Shown here one piece after another: positions 1 through 9,078 of a stretch of DNA of 64,000 nucleotides. The position numbers and the translations under genes are program-made. Location of the stretch: NCBI GenBank assembly GCA_963995505.1, contig OZ023187.1, positions 503,501-567,500 on the forward strand, read 5' to 3'. Origin of the DNA: Hypericum androsaemum (taxonomy: Eukaryota > Streptophyta > Magnoliopsida > Malpighiales > Hypericaceae). Positions within the stretch are counted from its first letter, which is position 1, and each line of letters begins with the position of its first letter. The notes beneath the pieces are model-generated. The model was not told the origin of the DNA, did not search any database, and saw only the letters and a program-made list of their open reading frames with translations.

Positions 1-495
1 CAAACCCTCAACGCGTGAGGCGAGCTACATTTTGTAGACTTGACATAGCCCTCCCTCCTTACCTCCTCTTACGTTTTAGACTATTAATTATTAATGTGGG
101 GTGTGTGTGGATTTTACTCCATCTTTATAAATTATGGCTGGATTTGGGTCCCACTAATCTGAGATCCATGTTATCCGGACTGCCTCCTCAATATGCAGTC
201 CGAGTCGTTGGTTTTTTTTTTGTTTTTTAGTCGAGGCGCATATATTCTGAGGTCAACTAAGTCGAATAAAATTGATGACAAGTTCTGATTAATCTGAACT
301 AACGCCATATGAGTTGATTTACGCAGAGCTTGCTTGGTGGCAATCATTCTCACTTTAACCACATGTCGATGGAGTAGAGAAAAAAATCCTCTTAAATCAT
401 CGGAAGGAAACCAATCAAGGAAAAGAAGAGACAAAACAGAGAGAGAGAGAGAGAGTATAGGGCATCAATCTAATATATGATCAGCTGAGTTCAAT
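1..495. other. AT-rich flank with no recognised gene
   Basis: No open frame here resembles a known family. A short (GA)n microsatellite lies at about 440-453. The segment from about 430 to 495 is probably the 3' untranslated region of the minus-strand gene that ends at 496. Confidence 0.4.
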
Positions 496-792
496 TCAAT
501 TACGGACGAGGGTCTCGAAACAGAAGAGACCATCCAGCTCGGGAGCGAACCTTGTCCCCCTTTCTACTCTCTTGCAGTTTCCTGCTTCCCCTGTTGAGGA
601 TGATCCCTTGTTGTTGTTCTGATTATCTTTAATATGACTACTACTAGAGGTAGAAGTAGTACTACCCTTTGCGGCTGTAGCGTGATTGGCGACAGATGAT
701 GATGATGATGATGATGATGACGATTTTGCCATCCAGGTCACTCCCAAGAGCTCCCCCAACACTGCGTCAAACGAGCTAAACATGGAATTCAT
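496..792 (-). CDS. Small serine-rich plant protein with C-terminal RFAPELDGL motif
   Basis: A complete 98-residue frame starts at an ATG at 792, with a second in-frame ATG three codons later. The N-terminus is hydrophobic and compact (FSSFDAVLGELLG). The centre is low complexity: a run of ten serines from residue 24, encoded by a TCA microsatellite, then Thr/Ser- and Asn-rich stretches. The C-terminus carries RGTRFAPELDGLFCFETLV. Small plant proteins with a low-complexity middle and a RFAPE-DGL-CFE tail occur widely in dicots; that is family recollection and their function is not established to my knowledge. No signal peptide or membrane segment is seen. A good TATA box lies about 155 bp upstream. 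This is probably an ordinary, expressed single-exon gene. Confidence 0.7.
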   Translation of the reverse strand: MNSMFSSFDAVLGELLGVTWMAKSSSSSSSSSSVANHATAAKGSTTSTSSSSHIKDNQNNNKGSSSTGEAGNCKRVERGTRFAPELDGLFCFETLVRN

Positions 793-945
793 CTTTTTTA
801 CGCTCTTAAATATGTATTTATTTATGTAGCTAATAGCTCTACCTTTGGTGTTTTATTTCTTCCTGGGTTTGTGGTTTTCAGAGATGTATATGAATTAAAA
901 AATTAGAAGGTTGGGGATGGTGAATTGTGATGCGTTCTTGGCGGG

Positions 946-954
946 TATTTATAG
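946..954 (-). promoter_or_regulatory. TATA box of the serine-rich gene
   Basis: On the minus strand the sequence reads CTATAAATA, followed about 155 bp later by the ATG at 792. The intervening leader is A/C-rich and has no upstream ATG, which fits a plant 5' untranslated region. Confidence 0.65.
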
Positions 955-1508
955 TAGTGTACAAGTATGGTCATGGACGAGCCAATTCAAAGAATCTAAG
1001 CGCGCGTGGGATGTGGAGTGAAGCTGTCGTCTGATGGGATTTCGTGAAAGGATGGAACCAACTTGGAAAGGACAAGTTGACACTGTCTGGGTTCCAAGTT
1101 GCTTTGCTGCCTTGTCTTGTAGTTGGATATTTATGGAACATGTACTCGTTTTCTCCTAGGAACAGAGTCATGTGAGCGTAGTTGCGGTGTATTTGGTCAA
1201 CCACGCCGCCTCTAACATATTCCATACTCGTATGAATCAATCAAATCATATGTTAAATCAATTTAAGGTTTGCAAGCCACATTTGAGGTGTGACAACTTA
1301 CATTTAAAAGCCACGAGTTCAAATCTTAAAAGTATTTTTTGAAATCTTCCTCGGTTTGTGATTCTTAAAGTATATGAACTAAAAATTAGAGGGTTGGGAT
1401 GGAGAATTGTGATTTGTTCTCGCCGGGTATTTATAGTAGTGTAGAGATCACTGTATTAATTAATTTATGGGTGGTAAAAGTATGGACGGTTCAAAGAATC
1501 TATGCGGG

Positions 1509-1688
1509 GGTTGGATTGAGTGGGGACAAGGTTTGTTCCCACTGAAATGGATCAAAGTTTTTGATTAATGGACACAATTTTTGATAACTGTCAGATCTGT
1601 AGATACGATTTTTAATGAAATCTGATGGTCCAAATAAAATCTCCTCTGTATGGACAACTTTTATGCTGTCCCTACTCAGTCCAAAACA
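1509..1688. mobile_element. Short miniature inverted-repeat element
   Basis: The segment begins with TTGGATTGAGTGGGGAC and ends with GTCCCTACTCAGTCCAA, an inverted repeat with few mismatches. The paralogous empty site in the proximal duplicate near 1000-1025 runs straight from 'agcgcgcg' into 'gtgaagctg' without this segment, which supports an insertion. The termini resemble those of the elements at 7468, 12387 and 59387. I could not define a clean target duplication. Confidence 0.6.
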
Positions 1689-2031
1689 GAGAAATGGAGT
1701 CAAGCTGTATTCTGATGGAATTTCTTCGAGCTTCGAAAGGATGGAGGAACCAACTTGGAAACGACAAGTTAATAATAAAGTTGACACTTTTGGTCTGGGT
1801 TCCAACTCCAAGTTGCTTTGCTGCCTTGTCTTGTAGTTGGAAGCAGAGTCATGAGAGCGGTGTATTTGGTCAACCACGCCGCCGCTAACATATTCCATAC
1901 TCGTTTTCTGTGTCTGATTCAAAGCATACTCTCAATCTATTTTAAGGTTTGTAAGCCACATTTGAGGTGTGACAACTTATACTTAAAAGCCACAACGAGT
2001 TAAAACTTTAAAGTATTTATTGAAATCTAAA

Positions 2032-2588
2032 GGGAAAAGTCCACTTTAGTACCCTGTGGTATCGACCAAAATCACTTTAGTACCCTGTGGTAAAAAATCG
2101 ATCAATCGAGTCATACTTATTCTAATTAACATCAAAAAGGGCCTCAGGCAGCTGCCCGGAGCTGCCCCAACCTACCCCAACCCTGCCCGGAATCCATCTC
2201 CTTCCCCCCTCCTCCTCCTCCTCCTCCTCCCCGCCTCCTCCTCCTCCTCCTCCTCAGCGTCCTCCTCCTCCTCCCCTCCTCCTCCTCCTCCCCGCCTCCT
2301 CCTCCCCTCCTCCTCCTCCCCGCGTCCTCCTCCTCCCCGTGTCCTCCTCCTCCTCCCCGCCTCCTCCTCCTCCTCCTCTCCACGTGGCACCACGTCATCA
2401 AAAATTGGTGACGTGGCTGGCCACGTAGCCCGGGCAGGGTTGGGGTAGGTTGGGGCAGCTCCGGGCAGCTGCCCGAGGCCCTTTTTGATGTTAATTGGAA
2501 TAAGTATGACTCGATTGATCGGTTTTTTACCACAGGGTACTAAAGTGATTTTGGTCGATACCACAGGGTACTAAAATAGACTTTTCCC
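2032..2588. mobile_element. Mutator-like miniature element with 159-bp inverted repeats
   Basis: Perfect 9-bp target duplications (aaatctaaa) lie at 2023-2031 and 2589-2597. The two arms, each about 159 bp and beginning GGGAAAAGTC, are inverted copies with only a few mismatches. Long terminal inverted repeats plus 9-bp target duplications are the signature of MULEs. The centre is a (CTC)n-type microsatellite at about 2213-2385, whose open frames are low-complexity Ser/Pro or Arg/Gly strings and not genes. The transcript would fold into a near-perfect hairpin. Confidence 0.85.
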
Positions 2589-2597
2589 AAATCTAAA

Positions 2598-3181
2598 TAA
2601 AAATTATTTTTCACCTATTACAGTTGTGGGCCCTGTGGCTATTTCAGGAACACAGAAACCGCCAAAGGAAAAGATCTCCACCGTTGATTACCTCCTGCAT
2701 CGGAAAAACAAAATTTGATTGGCCCAAAGGGACCATCATGAGGACCAACCGTCAGATCACTTTTATAACGGCCAACAACCAAAATCCAACAGAGAAACTC
2801 TTTGGGCCAGTCAACCAGAAACGAAAGCCTGCAGATGAACCTCGCATATGACTTCGAATGCGAAAACCAATCCGGCGATCAAGCCTCTCGTTGACCAACC
2901 GGGTACTAAAACAGCGGTGGCAAGGCAATCAGAAGTCTTTTAAGAAAATGTTCAATCAACAATTTCACTCAAATTAAAATGCAAAAAACTTAGCGGAGAA
3001 CAATTTCTGGGAACACATTGCTTTAAGGCAGGAAGATCCTCTTAAAGTGATTATGTCATAACATTCCGAACCTACAAGCGGGATTCGGGAAGAATCCCTT
3101 CACTCTGTTCATCGATAGAACCCTATCGGAAATGTGAAAGCATAAAAAAGTAGGCAAGCAGAGATTTTGGCCTAGCTGGGA
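2598..3181. other. Unassigned spacer
   Basis: Mixed-composition sequence with short open frames only. Nothing recognisable was found. The part next to 3182 is probably the 3' untranslated region of the neighbouring gene remnant. Confidence 0.3.
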
Positions 3182-3445
3182 TCATTTTCTGATGTTCTGA
3201 AAATAGTCAGCTGGGTTCTTCTCAAAGCCGTCCCTGAAAAAGCGGCAGTCTCTCCCCGGAGCCTTCATGGTCTTCCTTTCACTGCAGGAGCCCCCAAAAA
3301 CATAAGCCGCAACTGCAACTCCAACTGCTACTGCCCCAACCGCAGCAGCCACTTTGAGTGCTTCATTTGTTTCACGCTCAGCCACTTCCGTATCCGTCTT
3401 CGTACATATGGTGGTCTTCGTTTATACGCTTTGATTACCGGCCAT
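3182..3445 (-). pseudogene. Remnant of a small one-helix membrane protein gene
   Basis: The readable part encodes EVAERETNEALKVAAAVG, then a hydrophobic alanine/valine helix (about 20 residues, AVAVGVAVAAYVFGG), then a basic tail with KTMKAPGRDCRFFRDGFEKN and ADYFQNIRK before the stop at 3182. The frame has no ATG of its own; its first methionine-like codon is a GTG at 3385. An in-frame ATG 60 bp further up (MAGNQS) is separated from the body by a TAA stop. The most economical reading is a plant gene of unknown function with a nonsense mutation near its N-terminus. An unseen upstream exon is the alternative. Confidence 0.45.
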
Positions 3446-4464
3446 TTGCTGCCTCAACGCATAAGTTCGCCCAAGTCCTATTTCGGGTTTACTCAATATG
3501 TACATCGGATCCCGGTTGCATGGGAGGGTTATGTAGGCAGGGGCAGGAAGGAACCCGAAGGGTTGAGGGCCTCGTAAATGTGGGTTAGTGTGGTAGTGAG
3601 GCGTGAGTCAATAGGGGAGTCTTTAGTGTTAGTTACGAAGCTTATTAATCTTTGTTGGTTTTCGATGGAACTGATCTGAGGAAGACCAAGGGACGGATAT
3701 GCCACAGACTTCTAGGGATTAGGGGGAGAGTTAACTGAACAAACATCGATCATCCCGAGTAGTGGTATATAACTTATAATTTTAGATGCCGAAAAATACC
3801 TGGAAGAGAGAGGATGGTGAAATGGTGAAGAATTTCTCACCTCCCGGACCCATACCCAAGTAAGTATTCCTTTTCTGCTTTGTAACATCCTGATACTTTT
3901 GGGAAACATTTGTAATTTTACTGTCCGGATTCGGATCCGAATTCGAACTGAGATTTTTCTAAAATGGATAAAAAATTACATATATTCATTTTCATACGAA
4001 TCTATTCCGCCCCTGCTTCTGCTACGTGTGGCAGTGGCTTGGGCATTTTTAAAAAATATAAAGGTAAATCACGCTAATATTTTTTGAGTATAGTCAAATA
4101 GATGATACGATCCCTCTTCTAAAATGCATGTAGCTGTTTTCGTAGTTTTGTTTTATTATACTCTTGTACATTTCGTGAAAACAAATTCAACATGACTCCT
4201 TGATGACTAACTAAACAAAATAAGTAAACAAAATAAAATTTTGTCATTCTTAAGGATCCAATACATCGAATGGACTTGTCATAATCTTATTAGTGTTATG
4301 CCAAGAGTATTTAGCCCAACAGCACAAGGCGTTATCAAACTGAAAGTAGACCAGGATTCAAACTCTCAGAAGTGTATGCATGGTATAAAAATTTACCTTA
4401 AAAAAATTATATTAATGTTATTTGGCCATTAAATTTCAGTAAACTTTGAGCTTAATTTTAGAAC
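3446..4464. other. Unassigned AT-rich spacer
   Basis: No coding family recognised. The region turns AT-rich after about 3950 and runs into the LINE target site at 4465. Confidence 0.3.
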
Positions 4465-4688
4465 ATAAATTGACTATTCTTTTTTTTATCAGTTAAAGGT
4501 TCATTAGTATATATTAAAATGTACAAAAATACCAAGGGGCGAAAACGAATAGACTCGCTAATGACAAACACCAGTACAGATAAACCCTATTCCGACTTGC
4601 AAAGATAGCACCGAATGCAAGAGAAGCTAGAGAATCTTCTAACACATTCCATCCCAAAACAAGTAACTAGCAATAGGCCGCCAAAAGC

Positions 4689-5124
4689 CTAATCTCTTGC
4701 ATTGGTTGACTCCAACATCAAGAAATTTTTTTGGTTGCAATTCATTTTTAGCAAACCAGCCCAACAAATCCACTCATACGTGAGGTGAATAACCGAATTC
4801 TTCAAGGCCTTACCATCAATTGAAGCCTCCTCAAAGATTACTTTATTCTGGTGATTCCAGATCCCCCACACCGAAGCACCGAAGATTAGGAGCCACAACT
4901 CTTTCAACTGCTTCATGTGCAACAAACCCATCCATTGAGTGAGTTAGTTCCCGACATTTGGTCCCCCGCACTAGCTTGCCCCTAACTTCCTAACGAAGAA
5001 GTTCCAAATGTGACTAGTAACTCTACAGTTGAAAAATAGGTGAAAATTTGTTTCATCTTCATCCCCACAGAGCGGACACAAACAGTCCCACAGGTCAAGT
5101 TGATGCCTTCTGATAAGGTTGGTT
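4689..5124 (-). pseudogene. LINE ORF2 C-terminal zinc-knuckle (zf-RVT) remnant
   Basis: In the minus frame after the deletion junction one reads RTNLIRRHQLDLWDCLCPLC, then DEDETNFHLFFNC. This is the CxxC...H...C knuckle found at the end of plant LINE reverse transcriptases. A TAG at 4971 interrupts it. The downstream piece resumes with LWLLIFGASVWGIWNHQNK, matching the conserved W-IW--RN tail region. Confidence 0.7.
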
Positions 5125-5577
5125 CTAGTGCTTGGTTACAACATTAAAATCTCCTGCAACAATCCAGGAGCAGCAAACGGTAGAGGCCATAAAACCAAAA
5201 ATTTTCTGCCAAACCACATCTTGATCATGATGATTATGAGGGCCATAAACTGAGATAATATCAATTGATTCCCCATAGTGAGGAGAAGTCCCAATAGTTG
5301 CTAACCACCTACCACCAATGTGAACATAATCTTTTAAAAAAAAAGCAGTACTCCAAGTGCAAAGAATCCCACCGGCATTACGCACCGCCGGGGAATGGAT
5401 CCAATCAAAATCTTCAAGACGCCACATGCTCTTAACCAAATTCCTTTTTGGGTTTTTGAACTTAGTTTCCTGAATCATCAAGTAACCAATATTCTCCTTA
5501 CGAACCAGGCTTCTCGTAGCCCTTCTTTTTTTTATAGAGGTGTTCGCTCCTCTTATATTCCAGGAGATGTAATTCAT
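5125..5577 (-). pseudogene. LINE ORF2 endonuclease domain, truncated
   Basis: Starts MNYISWNIRGA and continues with IQETKF, IISVYGPH and WIVAGDFNVV, the metal-binding and catalytic landmarks of the APE-like endonuclease that nicks target DNA for L1 elements. The frame stops right after AGDFNVV, where the rest of the endonuclease and the whole reverse transcriptase have been deleted. The remaining 150 residues are about two thirds of the endonuclease domain. Confidence 0.8.
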
Positions 5578-5677
5578 TGAGAAGCCATCACCATTATACC
5601 TCTACCCACTGCTGCATATTGCATAATTTGTCATCCTACGCCACACCCAGCCTAGAGACTAAAGCCAGAGCTGCCAA

Positions 5678-7235
5678 TTATCTAAAGTCATGATCATCCT
5701 CTGCTGGAGCCATGGATTGGGGGACAAGGTCCTGAGTTGGAACGCATCCATCATGCCCTCTGGGTCTTCTTAGAGACTTAAGTTTCAATTGCTGGTTAAA
5801 AGCAATTGCTTTAGGAGCGGATTTCCTTTGCCTAGTAAGGATCTTAAGCTTAGGGGATAGCGGTTTAATAGGCTCAATTTCATCAACCTCAACAGCCAAG
5901 TTCACAACCTGCTGCACACCATCTACCACCTCAGGCCCAGTGGACTCTCCTAACGAGAAAATGGGCTCTTCAATCTCATCTAAAGGCCCAGCAGAAGGAG
6001 ATAAAAGGCCCAAACCAGAAGGCCTAAAAGAGTCTTGGACCATTTCAAAAGAATCGCTCACCTTTATGTCAGAGCACATAGGTTATACAGGACCCCTACT
6101 CACCAAAGGGCAAGTCTCACCTACGTCCTCGAAAAGGCTCGCAGAGGCCAAAAGTGGCAGCTGGACACACCTACTAGCCAGCAATTCACCATCAATTGGC
6201 AACGCAGGTACCGATGTACCACCAACTTCCTTCTCCAAGAAAGTGCAAAGCTTCAACTTGTTTAAATCACCACCAGGAAAACCAACAGAACAAGACATGG
6301 AAAGACCATCAGAAGGAATAAACTCAGTAATCCAAATAGAGTGGGAAACCCCTTTAAATGAGACAACCCGATTTTTAGCAATCGGGCTTGTCATCTTGGT
6401 GGAGATATGAACCTTTGCCACGGCAAACTTCAAGCAAGAGGAAGTATCTTCATGTAAATAAATACTCTCCCCTAAATTCGACAAGAGCCAGTCAAAGAAA
6501 CCCAGGGACCAATACTGGATAGGAACACCCCTTAATTGAAGCCAAGCATTCCTAGAGAAAGGCTTTGCCTTAGGAGACCAAGGACTTATGGATCTGAAGA
6601 AGGGGGGTTAACTTTTCACCCCACTCTACTGAGTCCTCCACTGAATCAAAGGTTAGAAGGATAGAATCCCCCTCCCAAAGGCGCACTTGAGCCCTTTTAA
6701 CCCCAAATTGAGCGAGGATGAGATGGACATACCTAAGCTGCTTAGGATTGATCAGAACTGCCACCAAGGATCTGAAGAGCCAGTCGAACCCTACACCCTC
6801 CTCTCCGTCATAACACAGAGGGGATAAAATAGACTCGTTGGAGACCACTACCTCCGACGGAGGCTGACTAGGCAAAGCTTCAGGCTGTTTGTCCGAGAGA
6901 ACCTCAGCAAAAGATTTCTCATTCTGGACCCAAGCCTGCCTCCCGGCCCCAACTTTTTGAAACACCTTAGGTTGAGCCCCCTTAGAAGGAATGGCAACTC
7001 CTCTAGAGAACTTAGAGATTGTCACAAATAGCTTCTTTTTTCCCACAGGAAAGCCGTTAGTTTTAAGGATAAGATCTTGAACGTCCATCTCCTTTGGAAC
7101 CCTAATGAATCCAAAATGCGTGTTCCTCTTAGAGACCTTGCTTGCCACGAACGCGTCCACCACCTTCGAGAACTTTTGGAAGCAGTCTCTCAGCGCTTCG
7201 CTCCTCCACTGGTTCGGTAAATTTTTTACGAACAA
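5678..7235 (-). pseudogene. LINE ORF1 (RRM, DUF4283-like), broken
   Basis: The N-terminus MFVKNLPNQW and the segment NTHFGFIRV are the two RNP motifs of an RRM fold, about residues 1-75. About 140 residues in is a DUF4283-like stretch (DWLFRSLVAVL, VRLWEGDSILLTF). After a stop at 6570 the protein continues in a shifted frame with NAWLQLRGVPIQYWS, another hallmark of plant LINE ORF1. A final stretch down to 5678 is rich in Pro/Ser/Glu. At least two frame breaks are present. ORF1 proteins of this type bind the LINE RNA and act as nucleic-acid chaperones. Translation start taken at 7235, near the element's 5' end. Confidence 0.75.
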
Positions 7236-7619
7236 CGTAGTAATACTAGCCCCCGGGCCTGGATAGAAGTGTTAGGCAGACCATAGCCCCACCACACGCC
7301 ACTCGCCCTTCCCACTAACGGAAGGAGGGACCTAGCGGTAGAACCGTGGAAGAAGATAGATTTAATAGGAAAGGTGGAGAGGTGTTAGAGAGAGAGAGAG
7401 AATAGTTCAACAAAATAAATTGACTATTCTTAATTCATATAAACCAACAAGTACATACATTAATTGAGGTTCAAATTCAGTGGGGACATGGGTAATCCCC
7501 ACTGAAAGGGACAGGGGCAATATTGGAAATATAATAATTAAAATAATTAAAAAAATATCAGTAAAATAATATAATTTATGGAAATACAAGTATGGGAATA
7601 TTAGTTTTCATTATACTAT

Positions 7620-7735
7620 GATATTGGTTTCATTCTACTATGATATTGGTTTCCATCTTCTCGGATATTGGTTTTCATCTTCTATGCTATTGGTTTCATT
7701 CTACTATGATATTGGTTTCCATCTTCTCGGATCGG
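7620..7735 (+). repeat. GATATTGGTTTC minisatellite
   Basis: Five or so imperfect units of about 22 bp with core gatattggtttc. The same core in a tandem array recurs in the elements at 12387 (inverted) and 59387, so it belongs to this transposon family. Confidence 0.7.
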
Positions 7736-7736
7736 G

Positions 7737-7770
<34 letters not shown>

Positions 7771-7955
7771 GAAGGGGCGGTGGAACGACGGGATCGGATT
7801 GGGGGGGGGGGGGGGGGGGGGGGGGGGCGGGGGGAAGGGGCGGTGGAACGACGGGATCGGGTCGGGGGGAGGGGGGGGGGGGGGGGGGTTGGGGGCGGCG
7901 GAACGACGGGATCGGGCTCGGGGGGGAGGGGGAGGGGGAAGGGGGCGGCGGCGAA
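7736..7955. repeat. G-run minisatellite (about 60-bp unit, four copies)
   Basis: Four units each contain ggcggtggaacgacgggatc or a close variant followed by a long G tract (up to nearly 30 consecutive G). Open frames across it are poly-glycine or poly-proline strings and not genes. Such tracts can form G-quadruplexes. Their exact length is uncertain because sequencing through them is error-prone. Confidence 0.8.
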
Positions 7956-8190
7956 TTGAGGATATGGTGGGAGGGGATAAATAGGGAGATGATTTTTTTG
8001 TGGGGTTATATAGAAAAATGGTAGAACCCTAATGAGTATGTTTGGATAAAAACTCGAAAATACCCTCAATAGATTCTGACCATCAGATCTATAAAAAAAG
8101 AATTTGATCAAATCTAAAGGTCCATATTTAGTCCATACCATGGAGATGATTTTTATGTAGTCCCCCCTGAATCCAAATCCCATTAATTGG

Positions 8191-9078
8191 GGATGAATGT
8201 TGTTCTAGCTTAATTAGGTTTTGAGTTCGAATAATTAAAAATGTACCAGTGTTAAATATATTTTGGGAGAACTTTTATCTTTTTTCAAAAATATCAGTCG
8301 TTTCAAATTTGAAATAGTCAATGTAACGGTATAAATATCGAACATAAACCAAAAAAAATCTGAATTCTAATTAAAAGATAACGTAAAAATTCTACCAATT
8401 TTTAAAGCAGCCCTCTCTCCCTACCGAGTGGCCCTATGTTTTATGAAGGGTCATCAAGCAACCCTATTGACTTCTGTAGATGATGGGTATTAATATTGGC
8501 CACAGTTAATTAGTTTAATTTTGATCAGACTTACAATTGAATTAGTAGACATATTGATATCTGGATGTTAACTGATTTAAACAAAAAATTTAGGCAAGCT
8601 GAGGTTAACTAAAAAAGGTTAAATATGTTTAGGTAATCTGTATTATAGAAAATGAACAGTTGAAATGAGTTATAACAACATCCAAAAATTATGAATTATT
8701 TAGAACTCACAGTATGATATATATATTGAATAACTTATTATACTCGCAGTTCGGTCATTCCCCCCTCTACTTCCGTCCCCTTCTCTCTTCTTTCTCCACT
8801 CTTCCGCTGTTGGGCCACATATGTGATCGCTCACGAAAATTCTCACCCAAACCAAAAAAAAACTTGTCCAATTCGACCCAAAGCTTTCCGGTTCTGATTT
8901 AGGCTTATTTTCCCTAAAAAAAGATATAGGCTTATTTCCTCCTCCATTGAGTCTCAGATTTAAATGTCAGGGAGCGTTATTATGGTATTTGAATTACCAC
9001 ATACATTGACAATGTTCTATTTTTTTTTAAGAGAGAAGTATTTGAGAGAGAGGTGAATGAGGGGTATAATAAACTTTT
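8191..9078. other. Left edge of the array spacer
   Basis: From about 8380 the sequence (attctaccaatttttaaagc, then 'tgttttatgaag', then 'ttgacttc-g-agatgatggg') matches the spacer found upstream of each PPC gene further right. This is the leftmost array unit seen. It has no PPC coding copy. Confidence 0.55.

Larger units (their letters stand above)
845..2030. repeat. Tandem duplication of the promoter region (two copies)
   Basis: Bases of about 845-1340 and 1341-2030 align along their length. Shared landmarks are the TATA box (946-954 and about 1427-1435), 'aaagaatcta' and 'tatttggtcaaccacgccgcc'-like segments, and 'agccacatttgaggtgtgac'. Only the proximal copy sits next to a coding region. 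The distal copy carries an extra insertion at about 1509-1688. Confidence 0.75.
4482..7414 (-). mobile_element. Internally deleted LINE (L1-type non-LTR retrotransposon)
   Basis: The element is flanked by a 17-bp direct repeat, ataaattgactattctt, at 4465-4481 and 7415-7431, a typical LINE target duplication. An A-tail of about seven bases is read on the minus strand next to the 4481 side. In order on the minus strand it carries ORF1 (RRM plus DUF4283-like region), the start of an ORF2 endonuclease, and then the C-terminal zinc-knuckle end of ORF2. The reverse transcriptase is missing, so about half of a normal 6-kb plant L1 has been lost, with a junction near 5125. It cannot move by itself. 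Confidence 0.85.
7468..8181. mobile_element. Inverted-repeat element containing a G-rich minisatellite
   Basis: The ends GGTTCAAATTCAGTGGGGAC (left) and the complement of GTCCCCCCTGAATCCAAATC (right) are diverged inverted repeats. The flanks attaattga (7459-7467) and attaattgg (8182-8190) match in 8 of 9 bases, suggesting an 8-9 bp target duplication. The interior has a short tatt-gg-ttcat minisatellite and then G-run repeats. The termini resemble those at 1509, 12387 and 59387. Confidence 0.65.

Noticed and set aside
2056..2564. Ser/Pro- and Arg/Gly-rich open frames
   Set aside because: They are translations of a (CTC)n microsatellite inside a miniature transposon.
7618..8183. Glycine-rich and proline-rich proteins
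   Set aside because: They are translations of G runs with no independent coding evidence.
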